Shown here: one piece after another, positions 1-9,125 of the stretch
How the letters are laid out: every line of letters starts with the position of its first letter
How positions within the stretch are numbered: position 1 is the first letter of the stretch
Source of the DNA: Armatimonadota bacterium
Lineage (GTDB): Bacteria > Armatimonadota > Hebobacteria > Hebobacterales > WVXJ01
Direction: 5' to 3'
NCBI GenBank assembly: GCA_011773575.1
Contig: WVXJ01000161.1
Coordinates: forward strand, 2,390-13,859
DNA: 11,470 nt
Made by a program: the position numbers and the translations under genes
The notes under the pieces: generated by a model
The model's database searches: none
What the model was told of the DNA's origin: nothing
Seen by the model: only the letters and a program-made list of their open reading frames with translations

Positions 1-279
1 CTTCACCACTACGAGAAGTGGTTTCCGGTTGTTAAACTGGCGACCCGCATGCACGCCAACCCCAGGCGCGTCCTGCAGGCCTATGTGTCACGACAATACT
101 CCGGCAACCTACCGAACCTCTTCGAGCCCGGCCACGGGCCGCTCTTTGCCCCTTATATCATCGAGAATTCCCGCTTCCCGGAGGATTGGTTCGCCCGCAC
201 CACCACATGTGGTCAACAATGTGAGCGCTGTGACTACTGCACCGCTGTGCTGGCCCAGGTGCTGACGCCCGCTGGGTAG
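1..279 (+). CDS. C-terminal fragment of an uncharacterised protein with a terminal Cys cluster
   Basis: The frame is open from the left edge to a TAG stop, giving the last 92 residues of a longer protein whose start lies outside the window. The visible part ends in a four-cysteine cluster of spacing C-x3-C-x2-C-x2-C (fragment residues 70, 74, 77 and 80), followed by about 12 residues. Such spacing could hold an iron-sulfur cluster or a zinc ion. Before it is a conserved-looking segment rich in Gly, Asn, Pro and aromatic residues (fragment residues 30-65), with GNLPNLFEPGHG as its core. I do not recognise the family with confidence. The pattern faintly recalls C-terminal parts of U32-peptidase-like or radical-SAM-associated proteins, but that is a guess. 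The gene converges with hicBA and is the only plus-strand gene here. Confidence 0.6.
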   Translation, partial: LHHYEKWFPVVKLATRMHANPRRVLQAYVSRQYSGNLPNLFEPGHGPLFAPYIIENSRFPEDWFARTTTCGQQCERCDYCTAVLAQVLTPAG

Positions 280-327
280 AGTTCTTGCTATCCTGCCGTG
301 CCGAAAGGCTAGGAAGTCTGCGGTGGG

Positions 328-357
328 AATAAAGCAAAATGACCGGCATTGCCGGCC
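328..357 (-). terminator. possible weak terminator after hicBA
   Basis: On the minus strand a 7-bp stem with one G-U pair and an AAT loop (341-357) is followed by the T-rich stretch ATTTTGCTTTATT. It lies about 45 bases past the hicA stop, in the gap between two converging genes. The T-run is interrupted, so this would be a modest terminator at best. On the plus strand it is weaker, because one stem pair becomes A-C. Confidence 0.3.
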
Positions 358-400
358 CTTTCAGTTTCCTTACGCTCTCTACATCTTTGTGGTAAATGAT

Positions 401-583
401 TTATGGCGCCGCAATGTCAAGGTCTCTGCAAATCTTTCGCGCAACCCTCGGCAATCTCACTGTGCCGAGGTATAGTGGAAGTCCTGCGGTTTGCCTGATT
501 GAAATAGACCGAGTGTTGGCACCCTCGCGTAATATTTCGCAGCCATGCTGGCGAAGATGTTTCAGCAAAGCGCGCCGCTTCAT
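401..583 (-). pseudogene. hicA: HicA-type mRNA interferase toxin, disrupted by two compensating frameshifts
   Basis: HicA toxins are small double-stranded-RNA-binding-fold ribonucleases that cleave mRNA and are held inactive by HicB. The nominal frame begins and ends like HicA: residues 1-23 (MKRRALLKHLRQHGC and onward) and the last dozen residues (ARKICRDL). Residues 24-47 are unlike the family. In the neighbouring frame the same bases read HSVYFN, then NRRTSTIPRHSEIAEG, which is the missing HicA core with the catalytic-type His and the PRH-x-EI motif. One base was therefore lost near 512-517 and the frame was restored near 443-448. The resulting 60-residue protein lacks the active-site His and most of the core. 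The start ATG overlaps the hicB stop as ATGA. Alternatives are a sequencing error at both sites or a deliberately tolerated, inactive toxin. Confidence 0.75.
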
Positions 584-801
584 CTTGTCGAAACCACCAG
601 TTCCTCACGGGTGACTTCCTTGCCCTGAGTCTCGCGGCGGGCCAATTCACGGTTGGCCTCAAGGACCAGTCTGACCGCCTCTTTCAAGTTTTCGCGCGCT
701 TCCTCCAGGGTGCGGCCCTGAGTATTGGCACCAGGCAATTCCTCCACATAACCGATCCACCATTCCCCCTCTTGCCGGAAGACTGCGCTGAACTTTTCCA
801 T
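580..801 (-). CDS. hicB: HicB-family antitoxin
   Basis: This 73-residue protein matches the compact HicB fold, a partial RNase H-like domain. It has an N-terminal beta strand (KFSAVFRQEGEWWIGYVEELPG), then the GANTQGRTLEEARENLKEAV segment typical of these antitoxins, and a Glu/Arg-rich helix. HicB binds and neutralises the HicA toxin. It ends soon after the core and has no visible helix-turn-helix or ribbon-helix-helix domain, so autoregulation by direct DNA binding is doubtful. A strong ribosome-binding site, GGAGG nine bases upstream, fixes the ATG. The stop overlaps the hicA start (ATGA), implying translational coupling. The reading frame is intact although its toxin partner is broken, which is the order of loss expected when a toxin is inactivated first. 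Confidence 0.85.
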   Translation of the reverse strand: MEKFSAVFRQEGEWWIGYVEELPGANTQGRTLEEARENLKEAVRLVLEANRELARRETQGKEVTREELVVSTR

Positions 802-810
802 TTGTCGTTT

Positions 811-830
811 CCTCCGCTACGATAATTATA
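811..830 (-). promoter_or_regulatory. -10 box and ribosome-binding site of hicBA
   Basis: A perfect TATAAT (825-830) preceded directly by TG lies 23 bases upstream of the hicB ATG, and GGAGG (811-815) follows it. No good -35 hexamer is visible, since the upstream bases are the U-tract that ends the 5S gene. Transcription of hicBA probably starts here, with a leader of under 20 bases. Confidence 0.55.
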
Positions 831-838
831 CATGATAT

Positions 839-849
839 AAAAGAAAAAA
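839..849 (-). terminator. U-tract ending the rRNA operon
   Basis: Directly after the last base of 5S helix I the minus strand reads six T, C, then four T. There is no separate short hairpin. The GC-rich 9-bp terminal helix of 5S would have to act as the stem, which is commonly seen in compact rRNA operons. Confidence 0.5.
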
Positions 850-965
<116 letters not shown>

Positions 966-977
966 AAATTATGTTTC

Positions 978-1041
978 GGGCGCATAAGATGCGCCCCTAC
1001 AGGTTCTGTTGTCTATTGCAGGGGCGATTCACCAATCGCCC
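978..1041. repeat. two REP-like palindromes in inverted orientation in the 23S-5S spacer
   Basis: The first palindrome has an 8-bp perfect stem (gggcgcat, loop aag, atgcgccc; 978-996) and continues into cctacag on the plus strand. The second has an 8-bp perfect stem (gggcgatt, loop cacc, aatcgccc; 1022-1041), and on the minus strand it continues into CCTGCA. Both therefore share the form cGGGCG-nnT-loop-Ann-CGCCCCTrCA and face each other in opposite directions, 25 bases apart. This is how REP or small MITE-like elements are often arranged. They could also act simply as processing or terminator hairpins. Confidence 0.65.
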
Positions 1042-1054
1042 GTATCTGTTGTTA

Positions 1055-1101
1055 GAGGAGAAAGCGGATTCACCTTAGCACATGGGACTTCCCTCTCTGG
1101 A

Positions 1102-1107
<6 letters not shown>
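1055..1107 (-). other. 3' arm of the 23S precursor processing stem
   Basis: Bases 1091-1107 pair with 4137-4153 (16 of 17 complementary), and bases 1055-1074 pair with 4234-4257 apart from a short bulge and G-U pairs. Together they extend helix 1 of 23S into a long precursor stem, the normal RNase III substrate that releases pre-23S. Helix 1 of mature 23S is the inner end of this duplex. Confidence 0.75.
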
Positions 1108-4136
<3,029 letters not shown>

Positions 4137-4140
<4 letters not shown>

Positions 4141-4257
4141 CCTCCAGACAGGGAACCCACGCCCAACTTCACCCGTCTTGGTTCGGCCAGGCGAAAGATC
4201 CCTCTGGAGAAGACCTCTTCCAGAGAGTGCTTCGGCGAATCCACTTTCTTTCTCCTC
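4137..4257 (-). other. 23S leader with 5' arm of the processing stem
   Basis: The leader contains the two arms 4234-4257 and 4137-4153, which pair with the sequence after 23S. Between them is a local hairpin at about 4200-4227 (CTCTGGA..., TCTCCAGAG on the minus strand). All of it lies downstream of the promoter at 4300-4328, so a transcript begun there would carry the complete processing stem. Confidence 0.7.
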
Positions 4258-4270
4258 TATTCAGTTTTCA
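4257..4270 (-). repeat. leader motif shared by the 16S and 23S leaders (copy before 23S)
   Basis: The minus strand reads TGAAAACTGAATAG here and TGAAAACCGAATAG in the 16S leader (6399-6412), 13 of 14 identical. Similar TTGAAAAC elements precede 23S in Firmicutes spacers. It may be an antitermination (boxA-like) or processing signal. Confidence 0.5.
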
Positions 4271-4299
4271 CAGTACAGGCGCTTCGCGGCGCGAATCTT

Positions 4300-4328
4300 A
4301 GAATAGCGCAGCGCATGGCCACTGTCAA
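4300..4328 (-). promoter_or_regulatory. internal promoter for 23S-5S
   Basis: TTGACA (4323-4328), a 17-base spacer and TATTCT (4300-4305) form a near-consensus sigma-70-type promoter on the minus strand. It lies between tRNA-Ile and the 23S leader, with a predicted start near 4293, some 150 nt before mature 23S. The -35 is perfect and the -10 matches four of six. It uses the same -35 hexamer as the promoters of the whole operon and of ffh. Confidence 0.65.
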
Positions 4329-4363
4329 GCAGCAGCCCAATTGTGCGCTCCTTCCCTTAGAAA

Positions 4364-4437
4364 TGGGCGTTGGTGGGCTCGAACCACCGACCTCGGCCTT
4401 ATCAGGGCCGCGCTCTAACCAGCTGAGCTAAACGCCC
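4364..4437 (-). tRNA. tRNA-Ile(GAU)
   Basis: A complete 74-nt cloverleaf. The acceptor stem is GGGCGTT with AACGCCC, the anticodon loop is CTGATAA with anticodon GAT, and the T arm contains GGTTCGAGCC. The discriminator is A, followed by TTT, so the 3' CCA is not encoded and must be added by a nucleotidyltransferase. It is nine bases downstream of tRNA-Ala. Confidence 0.95.
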
Positions 4438-4446
4438 TCCAAACGC

Positions 4447-4521
4447 TGGTGGAGGCTAGCGGATTCGAACCGCTGATCTCCTGCGTGCAAGGCAGGCGTT
4501 CTCCCGCTGAACTAAGCCCCC
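4447..4521 (-). tRNA. tRNA-Ala(UGC), CCA encoded
   Basis: A complete cloverleaf of 72 nt plus an encoded CCA (4447-4449). The acceptor stem is GGGGGCT with AGCCTCC, including one G-U pair, the anticodon TGC is at 4487-4489, and the T arm contains GGTTCGAATCC. It precedes tRNA-Ile, the opposite of the usual Ile-then-Ala order in bacterial rRNA spacers. The acceptor strand could pair with CCCCCT just upstream in the leader (4532-4537), a competing structure before processing. Confidence 0.95.
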
Positions 4522-4565
4522 TTACTCTTCAGGGGGTACATCCCTGTCAAGGTTCACATCCAGTC

Positions 4566-4602
4566 AAAAAACACGCTGGGAGGGGGAAGAGCCCTCCCAG
4601 CG
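4566..4602 (-). terminator. intrinsic terminator inside the 16S-23S spacer
   Basis: The minus strand forms a perfect 11-bp GC-rich stem, CGCTGGGAGGG with CCCTCCCAGCG, around a 7-base loop (4585-4591), then TG and six T (4566-4571). By sequence this is the best intrinsic terminator in the window. It lies about 190 nt after the 16S 3' end and before both tRNAs. It would split 16S from tRNA-23S-5S unless an antitermination complex reads through it. Confidence 0.8.
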
Positions 4603-4665
4603 ACTCATCCCTCTCAAATTGTATCTTTCTCAGTTCAGGGCCAGAAGACTCAGCATCAGGCTCCT

Positions 4666-4697
4666 GCGGCCTTGAAAACCTAATAGTATCCGGCAGG
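4666..4697 (-). other. 3' arm of the 16S processing stem
   Basis: The sequence is complementary to 6392-6420 in the 16S leader over nearly 30 bases, with a few mismatches and G-U pairs. It would form the long duplex that RNase III cuts to release pre-16S. Part of it (4671-4684) is also complementary to the 23S leader motif at 4257-4270. Confidence 0.75.
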
Positions 4698-4722
4698 TTA
4701 TGGGTTCGACCTAGAAGTAGGG

Positions 4723-4776
4723 GGCGTATGGGTCACCGCAGTTTAAGGCTGGCTGCGGGGTTAAACACCCATCGCC
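4723..4776 (-). other. hairpin just after 16S
   Basis: On the minus strand an outer stem GGCGATGGGT/ACCCATaCGCC (one bulged base) encloses an inner stem CCGCAG/CTGCGG. No T-run follows, so it is not a terminator. It is probably a spacer-folding element near the 16S 3' end. Confidence 0.5.
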
Positions 4777-4789
4777 ATAATCCTACACT

Positions 4790-6333
<1,544 letters not shown>

Positions 6334-6391
6334 AATCGTTAACCCAACCAAGGTTGGGTTTCTCACGCCTTTAGATGCCCACACAACCTTA

Positions 6392-6420
6392 CCGGACACT
6401 ATTCGGTTTTCAAGGTCCGC
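6392..6420 (-). other. 5' arm of the 16S processing stem, with shared leader motif
   Basis: The minus strand from GCGGACCTTGAAAACC through TGTCCGG pairs with 4666-4697 after 16S. It contains the motif TGAAAACCGAATAG (6399-6412), which is repeated in the 23S leader. Confidence 0.75.
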
Positions 6421-6510
6421 CCCCCGACAAGACAAAGAAACGACAGGCACCCTTGTCCGGGGCCTCCCGTCTGCTTCGAAATTGCCAGGGTTCCTTTTGA
6501 TCTGTGGATT

Positions 6511-6538
6511 AGTATACCACACTGGGGGGGCTTGTCAA
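6511..6538 (-). promoter_or_regulatory. main rRNA operon promoter
   Basis: TTGACA (6533-6538), a 16-base spacer and TATACT (6511-6516), with TGG directly before the -10 making an extended -10 element. The predicted start is near 6504, giving a leader of about 170 nt. The sequence upstream is not A/T-rich, so no obvious UP element is present. The rest of 6334-6667 holds the leader and the trmD downstream region, with no other gene seen. Confidence 0.8.
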
Positions 6539-6667
6539 GGCCTCTGCAACCGGTTTCCCCCAACTTCAAGCACATTTCCAGCTATGTTGTATGTACTGGA
6601 TCTGTTCGAGAAGCGGTGGGAAGAAAACCCCATCACACGCAGCGCCGATACCGGCAATATGCGTCAA

Positions 6668-7423
6668 TCACGAACTCTCCTGACCTTCTGCTCGAATACT
6701 CCTGAGGAGGCCCTCATCTTCTTTGGTAAGTGAGGCCTTTTCCAATAAATCAGGACGACGCCGAAGGGTGCGAAGAAGGGTTTGGCGGCGCCGCCACAGG
6801 CGAATTTCCTCGTGGTTGCCGGAAAGCAAAACCTCCGGCACTTTCAGGCCCCGGAAATCGGCGGGACGGGTATATTGAGGGTATTCAAGAAGGCCTTCTG
6901 CAAAGGAATCCCCCGCTGGCGCGTCGGGTGCCCCAATCACTCCGCTGACCAACCGCGCCACAGTGTCAATCACTATCATTGCAGGCAATTCTCCGCCGGT
7001 AAGTACATAATCACCAATAGATATTTCATCATCGACAAGATATTCTCGCACCCGTTCATCCACTCCTTCGTAGTGGCCGCAGACCAGAATGAGGTGGTCC
7101 AGACGCGCCAGTTCGCCGGCGACGGAATGTTTCAGAGTACGACCTTGAGGAGATAGCAGAATCACTGATTCCTTGCAAGAGGAATCCTCGGGACAGCGAA
7201 GCGCCTCCACGGCGGCGAATATCGGCTCCGGTTTCATCACCATCCCCACTCCACCGCCGTGTGGGTAGTCATCTGTCACATGATGTTTGTCCGGCGCGTA
7301 GTCGCGAAGATCGTGAACCCGCACGGAGATAATGTCTCGCTCTTGCGCGCGAGCGAGAATACTCTCATTCAGCGGCCCCGCGAACATCCCGGGGAAGATT
7401 GTGATGACATCGAATTTAAGCAT
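6668..7423 (-). CDS. trmD: tRNA (guanine-N1-)-methyltransferase TrmD
   Basis: TrmD uses S-adenosylmethionine to methylate N1 of G37, next to the anticodon, in tRNAs reading CCN, CUN and CGG codons, which prevents +1 frameshifting. The 251-residue product has normal length. It shows the N-terminal MLKFDVITIFPGMF, the basic DDYPHGGGVGMVMKPEP segment (51-67) and the trefoil-knot cofactor site built from LVCGHYEGVDERV (113-125) and ISIGDYVLTGGELPAM (134-149). The catalytic-type Arg and Asp are about R157 and D172, and the tail motif is GLLEYPQYTRP (177-187). It starts 28 bases after rimM and has no clear Shine-Dalgarno, so it may depend on coupling. It is the last gene of the operon. rplS does not follow and no terminator is seen before the rRNA promoter. 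Confidence 0.96.
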   Translation of the reverse strand: MLKFDVITIFPGMFAGPLNESILARAQERDIISVRVHDLRDYAPDKHHVTDDYPHGGGVGMVMKPEPIFAAVEALRCPEDSSCKESVILLSPQGRTLKHSVAGELARLDHLILVCGHYEGVDERVREYLVDDEISIGDYVLTGGELPAMIVIDTVARLVSGVIGAPDAPAGDSFAEGLLEYPQYTRPADFRGLKVPEVLLSGNHEEIRLWRRRQTLLRTLRRRPDLLEKASLTKEDEGLLRSIRAEGQESS

Positions 7424-7451
7424 GGTGTGGGTTCAGTTGAGAGTTGTGAGC

Positions 7452-8000
7452 TCAGGGTTCAAAGTCGGTAACTTCTTTGAGCCCTGACATGTCCACGACC
7501 ATTATTCCCCGCTCCAAGTCAACTTCTCTGATGACTTCCTTGCGTGCGGGAATATCGACCTGTGGAGTCACATACACATCATTTGCCGGAGCGCGGATTA
7601 TGCGGGTTATCTTCCCAAGATCCGCGCCCTCTGTGCTGCGCACGTAAAGGCCCAGAATCTGATGTAAGAAGAAATGCCCCTCCGGCAGTTGCACGAGTTG
7701 CTCTTCGGCAATCAGGATAAGCGAGCCGCGCAGGGCTGCCGCTTCTTCTTTGCATGAATATTCGGTGAACTTAAGCCGAATCCGGGAAGCCGTCTGACGG
7801 GCACTTTCTACGTGGCATCTCCGGCGGCTGCCGTCAGGAGATTCGATCCAGGCCTCGCGAAGTTCAAGGAAGCGTTCAGGAAAATCCGTTTCGGGGTGAA
7901 CCTTCACTTCACCTGCCCAGCCGAAGGTCCCCGAGATGCGACCGATTGAAAACAACTTAGGCTCGCGGTGGGTCGTGCTTGCTCTCTCCCAGAGAATCAA
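7452..8000 (-). CDS. rimM: ribosome maturation factor RimM
   Basis: RimM binds S19 in the 30S head and helps 16S maturation. The 182-residue protein has the N-terminal RimM domain, with GRISGTFGWAGEVKV (20-34) and TDFPERF (38-44), and a C-terminal PRC-barrel domain containing ILGLYV (115-120), LGKITRIIRAPANDVYV (128-144) and the final region with MVVDMSGL. The start is TTG at 8000, whose last bases overlap the ylqD stop (TTGA). AGGA lies nine bases upstream, and no ATG or GTG gives a full N-terminus. A later TTG at about residue 16 is possible, because the family usually begins just before the GRI motif. It lies between ylqD and trmD, its classical place. Confidence 0.93.
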   Translation of the reverse strand: MILWERASTTHREPKLFSIGRISGTFGWAGEVKVHPETDFPERFLELREAWIESPDGSRRRCHVESARQTASRIRLKFTEYSCKEEAAALRGSLILIAEEQLVQLPEGHFFLHQILGLYVRSTEGADLGKITRIIRAPANDVYVTPQVDIPARKEVIREVDLERGIMVVDMSGLKEVTDFEP

Positions 8001-8431
8001 TCACGTATTTCCTGGACAATACCGTCCTTGATGATGACTTGTGCGTTGTTCAGTTTCTCCAGGAGATTGTCCCCCGGCTTTATCTCCACGATACTCTCCA
8101 GGGCGCCGCGGGGGTATTCACTGCCTGGCTCCAGACCGCTCACCTCTTCCAAGCGCTCCTGCACTTCTTTCTTTACCTGCTCCAATTTCCGCTTTTCACC
8201 CTCCAGCTGCTGGCGCACTGCCATGGCCTGATTCAGATCCGCACGCTGGACATCGGCCAGATAACGTCGCCCCTGAAACTCCATCTGTTCGATGCGGCGC
8301 TGCGTATTATCTGCGGCTTCCTGGAGTTCCTGGGACAGTTCTTTCTTGAACTCTTCGGTGACTATGACCATAACTTGAACCGGTCTTTTGATGGTGAGGC
8401 TAATCTTTGCGGCTTGCTCATCACGGGCCAT
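7997..8431 (-). CDS. ylqD: YlqD-family coiled-coil protein
   Basis: A 144-residue member of the YlqD family, named from Bacillus, where it also lies between the KH protein and rimM. Its biochemical role is unknown. The N-terminal strand (ISLTIKRPVQVMVIVTEEFK) and the C-terminal ESIVEIKPGDNLLEKLNNAQ followed by IIKDGIVQEIRD are the family hallmarks. Between them, roughly residues 25-100, is a long charged helix predicted to form a coiled coil. The ATG at 8431 was chosen over one 42 bases upstream because AGGAGG lies six bases before it and it begins directly after the khpA stop, with one base between. The upstream start would overlap khpA and add a non-conserved tail. The operon position suggests a role linked to RNA or ribosome maturation, but that is inference. 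Confidence 0.87.
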   Translation of the reverse strand: MARDEQAAKISLTIKRPVQVMVIVTEEFKKELSQELQEAADNTQRRIEQMEFQGRRYLADVQRADLNQAMAVRQQLEGEKRKLEQVKKEVQERLEEVSGLEPGSEYPRGALESIVEIKPGDNLLEKLNNAQVIIKDGIVQEIRD

Positions 8432-8432
8432 G

Positions 8433-8687
8433 CTATTCCTCCTGCTCTGCATCATCCGTGGAGTTGATTGCAACCCAGATGCTCTTTCTCTGTTTGGTGC
8501 CGGCCGCTCTTACGAGCGTGCGTATGGAGTTGGCAATGCGGCCCTGCTTCCCGATAACCTTCCCCAAATCTTCCTGCGGCACCCTTACTTCGAAGATAAT
8601 GCTGCGCTCTCCCTCAACCTTTTTTATGCGCACCTCGTCAGGCGAGTCAACCAGGGCTTTCACTATCATTTCGATCAGTTCCTGCAT
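8433..8687 (-). CDS. khpA: KhpA, small single-KH-domain RNA-binding protein
   Basis: KhpA, called YlqC in Bacillus, is an RNA-binding protein that often pairs with KhpB/Jag and affects cell division and small-RNA biology in Gram-positive bacteria. The 84-residue protein is one KH domain. Its GxxG loop is GKQG (46-49) in DLGKVIGKQGRIANSIRTLV, with flanking beta strands and a short acidic tail. GGGAGG nine bases before the ATG supports the start. The first 41 bases overlap the end of rpsP in another frame, which is long for this pair. The overlap seems due to a run of six G that pushes the rpsP stop downstream. It sits between rpsP and ylqD, the conserved order. Confidence 0.94.
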   Translation of the reverse strand: MQELIEMIVKALVDSPDEVRIKKVEGERSIIFEVRVPQEDLGKVIGKQGRIANSIRTLVRAAGTKQRKSIWVAINSTDDAEQEE

Positions 8688-9012
8688 CAGCGCTTACCTC
8701 CCCCCTTGGAGGGGCGTCCTTCCCCTCCCGAGTCTCTGACTCCTTCCCTTTGTGAGCAGGCTCAATCTTCTGCCAGATTCCTTCTCGAATCAGAATTGAC
8801 TTCACAGTATCAGTGGGTCGCGCTCCTCGCTTCAGCCAGACCCGCGCCCGGTCTGCATCCAGCCGGACCTCGGGCGGATCAACACGTGGATTGACATAGC
8901 CGATGGTCTCTATGAACCGCCCTTCTCGAGAAGTGCGCGCCTCAGCTACCACTACTCGGTAGTGGACCTCTTTCTTCTTTCCAATCCTTCGCAGACGAAT
9001 CCTAACCGCCAT
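8647..9012 (-). CDS. rpsP: 30S ribosomal protein bS16, with extended C-terminus
   Basis: bS16 is a small-subunit assembly protein. Residues 1-85 are a standard bS16, with MAVRIRLRRIGKKKEVHYRV at the start, IETIGYVNP (35-42) and WLKRGARPTDTV (59-70). GGAGG five bases upstream fixes the ATG. The remaining 35 or so residues are polar and acidic and unlike the usual short tail. They run through a six-G stretch (8700-8705) and then overlap khpA. With one G fewer, translation would stop at TAA (8694-8696), six bases before the khpA start and giving about 104 residues. Either the gene has gained a base, the sequence has an indel error, or ribosomes slip here. The core function should not be affected. 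Confidence 0.92.
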   Translation of the reverse strand: MAVRIRLRRIGKKKEVHYRVVVAEARTSREGRFIETIGYVNPRVDPPEVRLDADRARVWLKRGARPTDTVKSILIREGIWQKIEPAHKGKESETREGKDAPPRGEVSADAGTDRNDSESPG

Positions 9013-9125
9013 CTATGCCTCCGCCTAATAGTGTTCGGAACAAAGCGTTATGAGTTCAGGGCCAACAGTGAGAGCAGAATCGTTAGCAGTACCTTCCGGA
9101 ACGCGTCCTGCCAGCAGTATGAGTT

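Noticed and set aside
978..1041. CRISPR-like repeat pair
   Set aside because: Only two short palindromes, in opposite orientation with one short gap, so there is no direct-repeat and spacer array.
4521..4550. Possible promoter with TTGACA (4545-4550) before tRNA-Ala
   Set aside because: No acceptable -10 hexamer at 15 to 19 bases spacing (best is GAGTAA or AGTAAG). Kept only as a possible weak start for the tRNAs.
9013..9125. Internal promoter or RNA gene between ffh and rpsP
   Set aside because: No convincing -35/-10 pair or stable structure was found; only the rpsP ribosome-binding site is clear.
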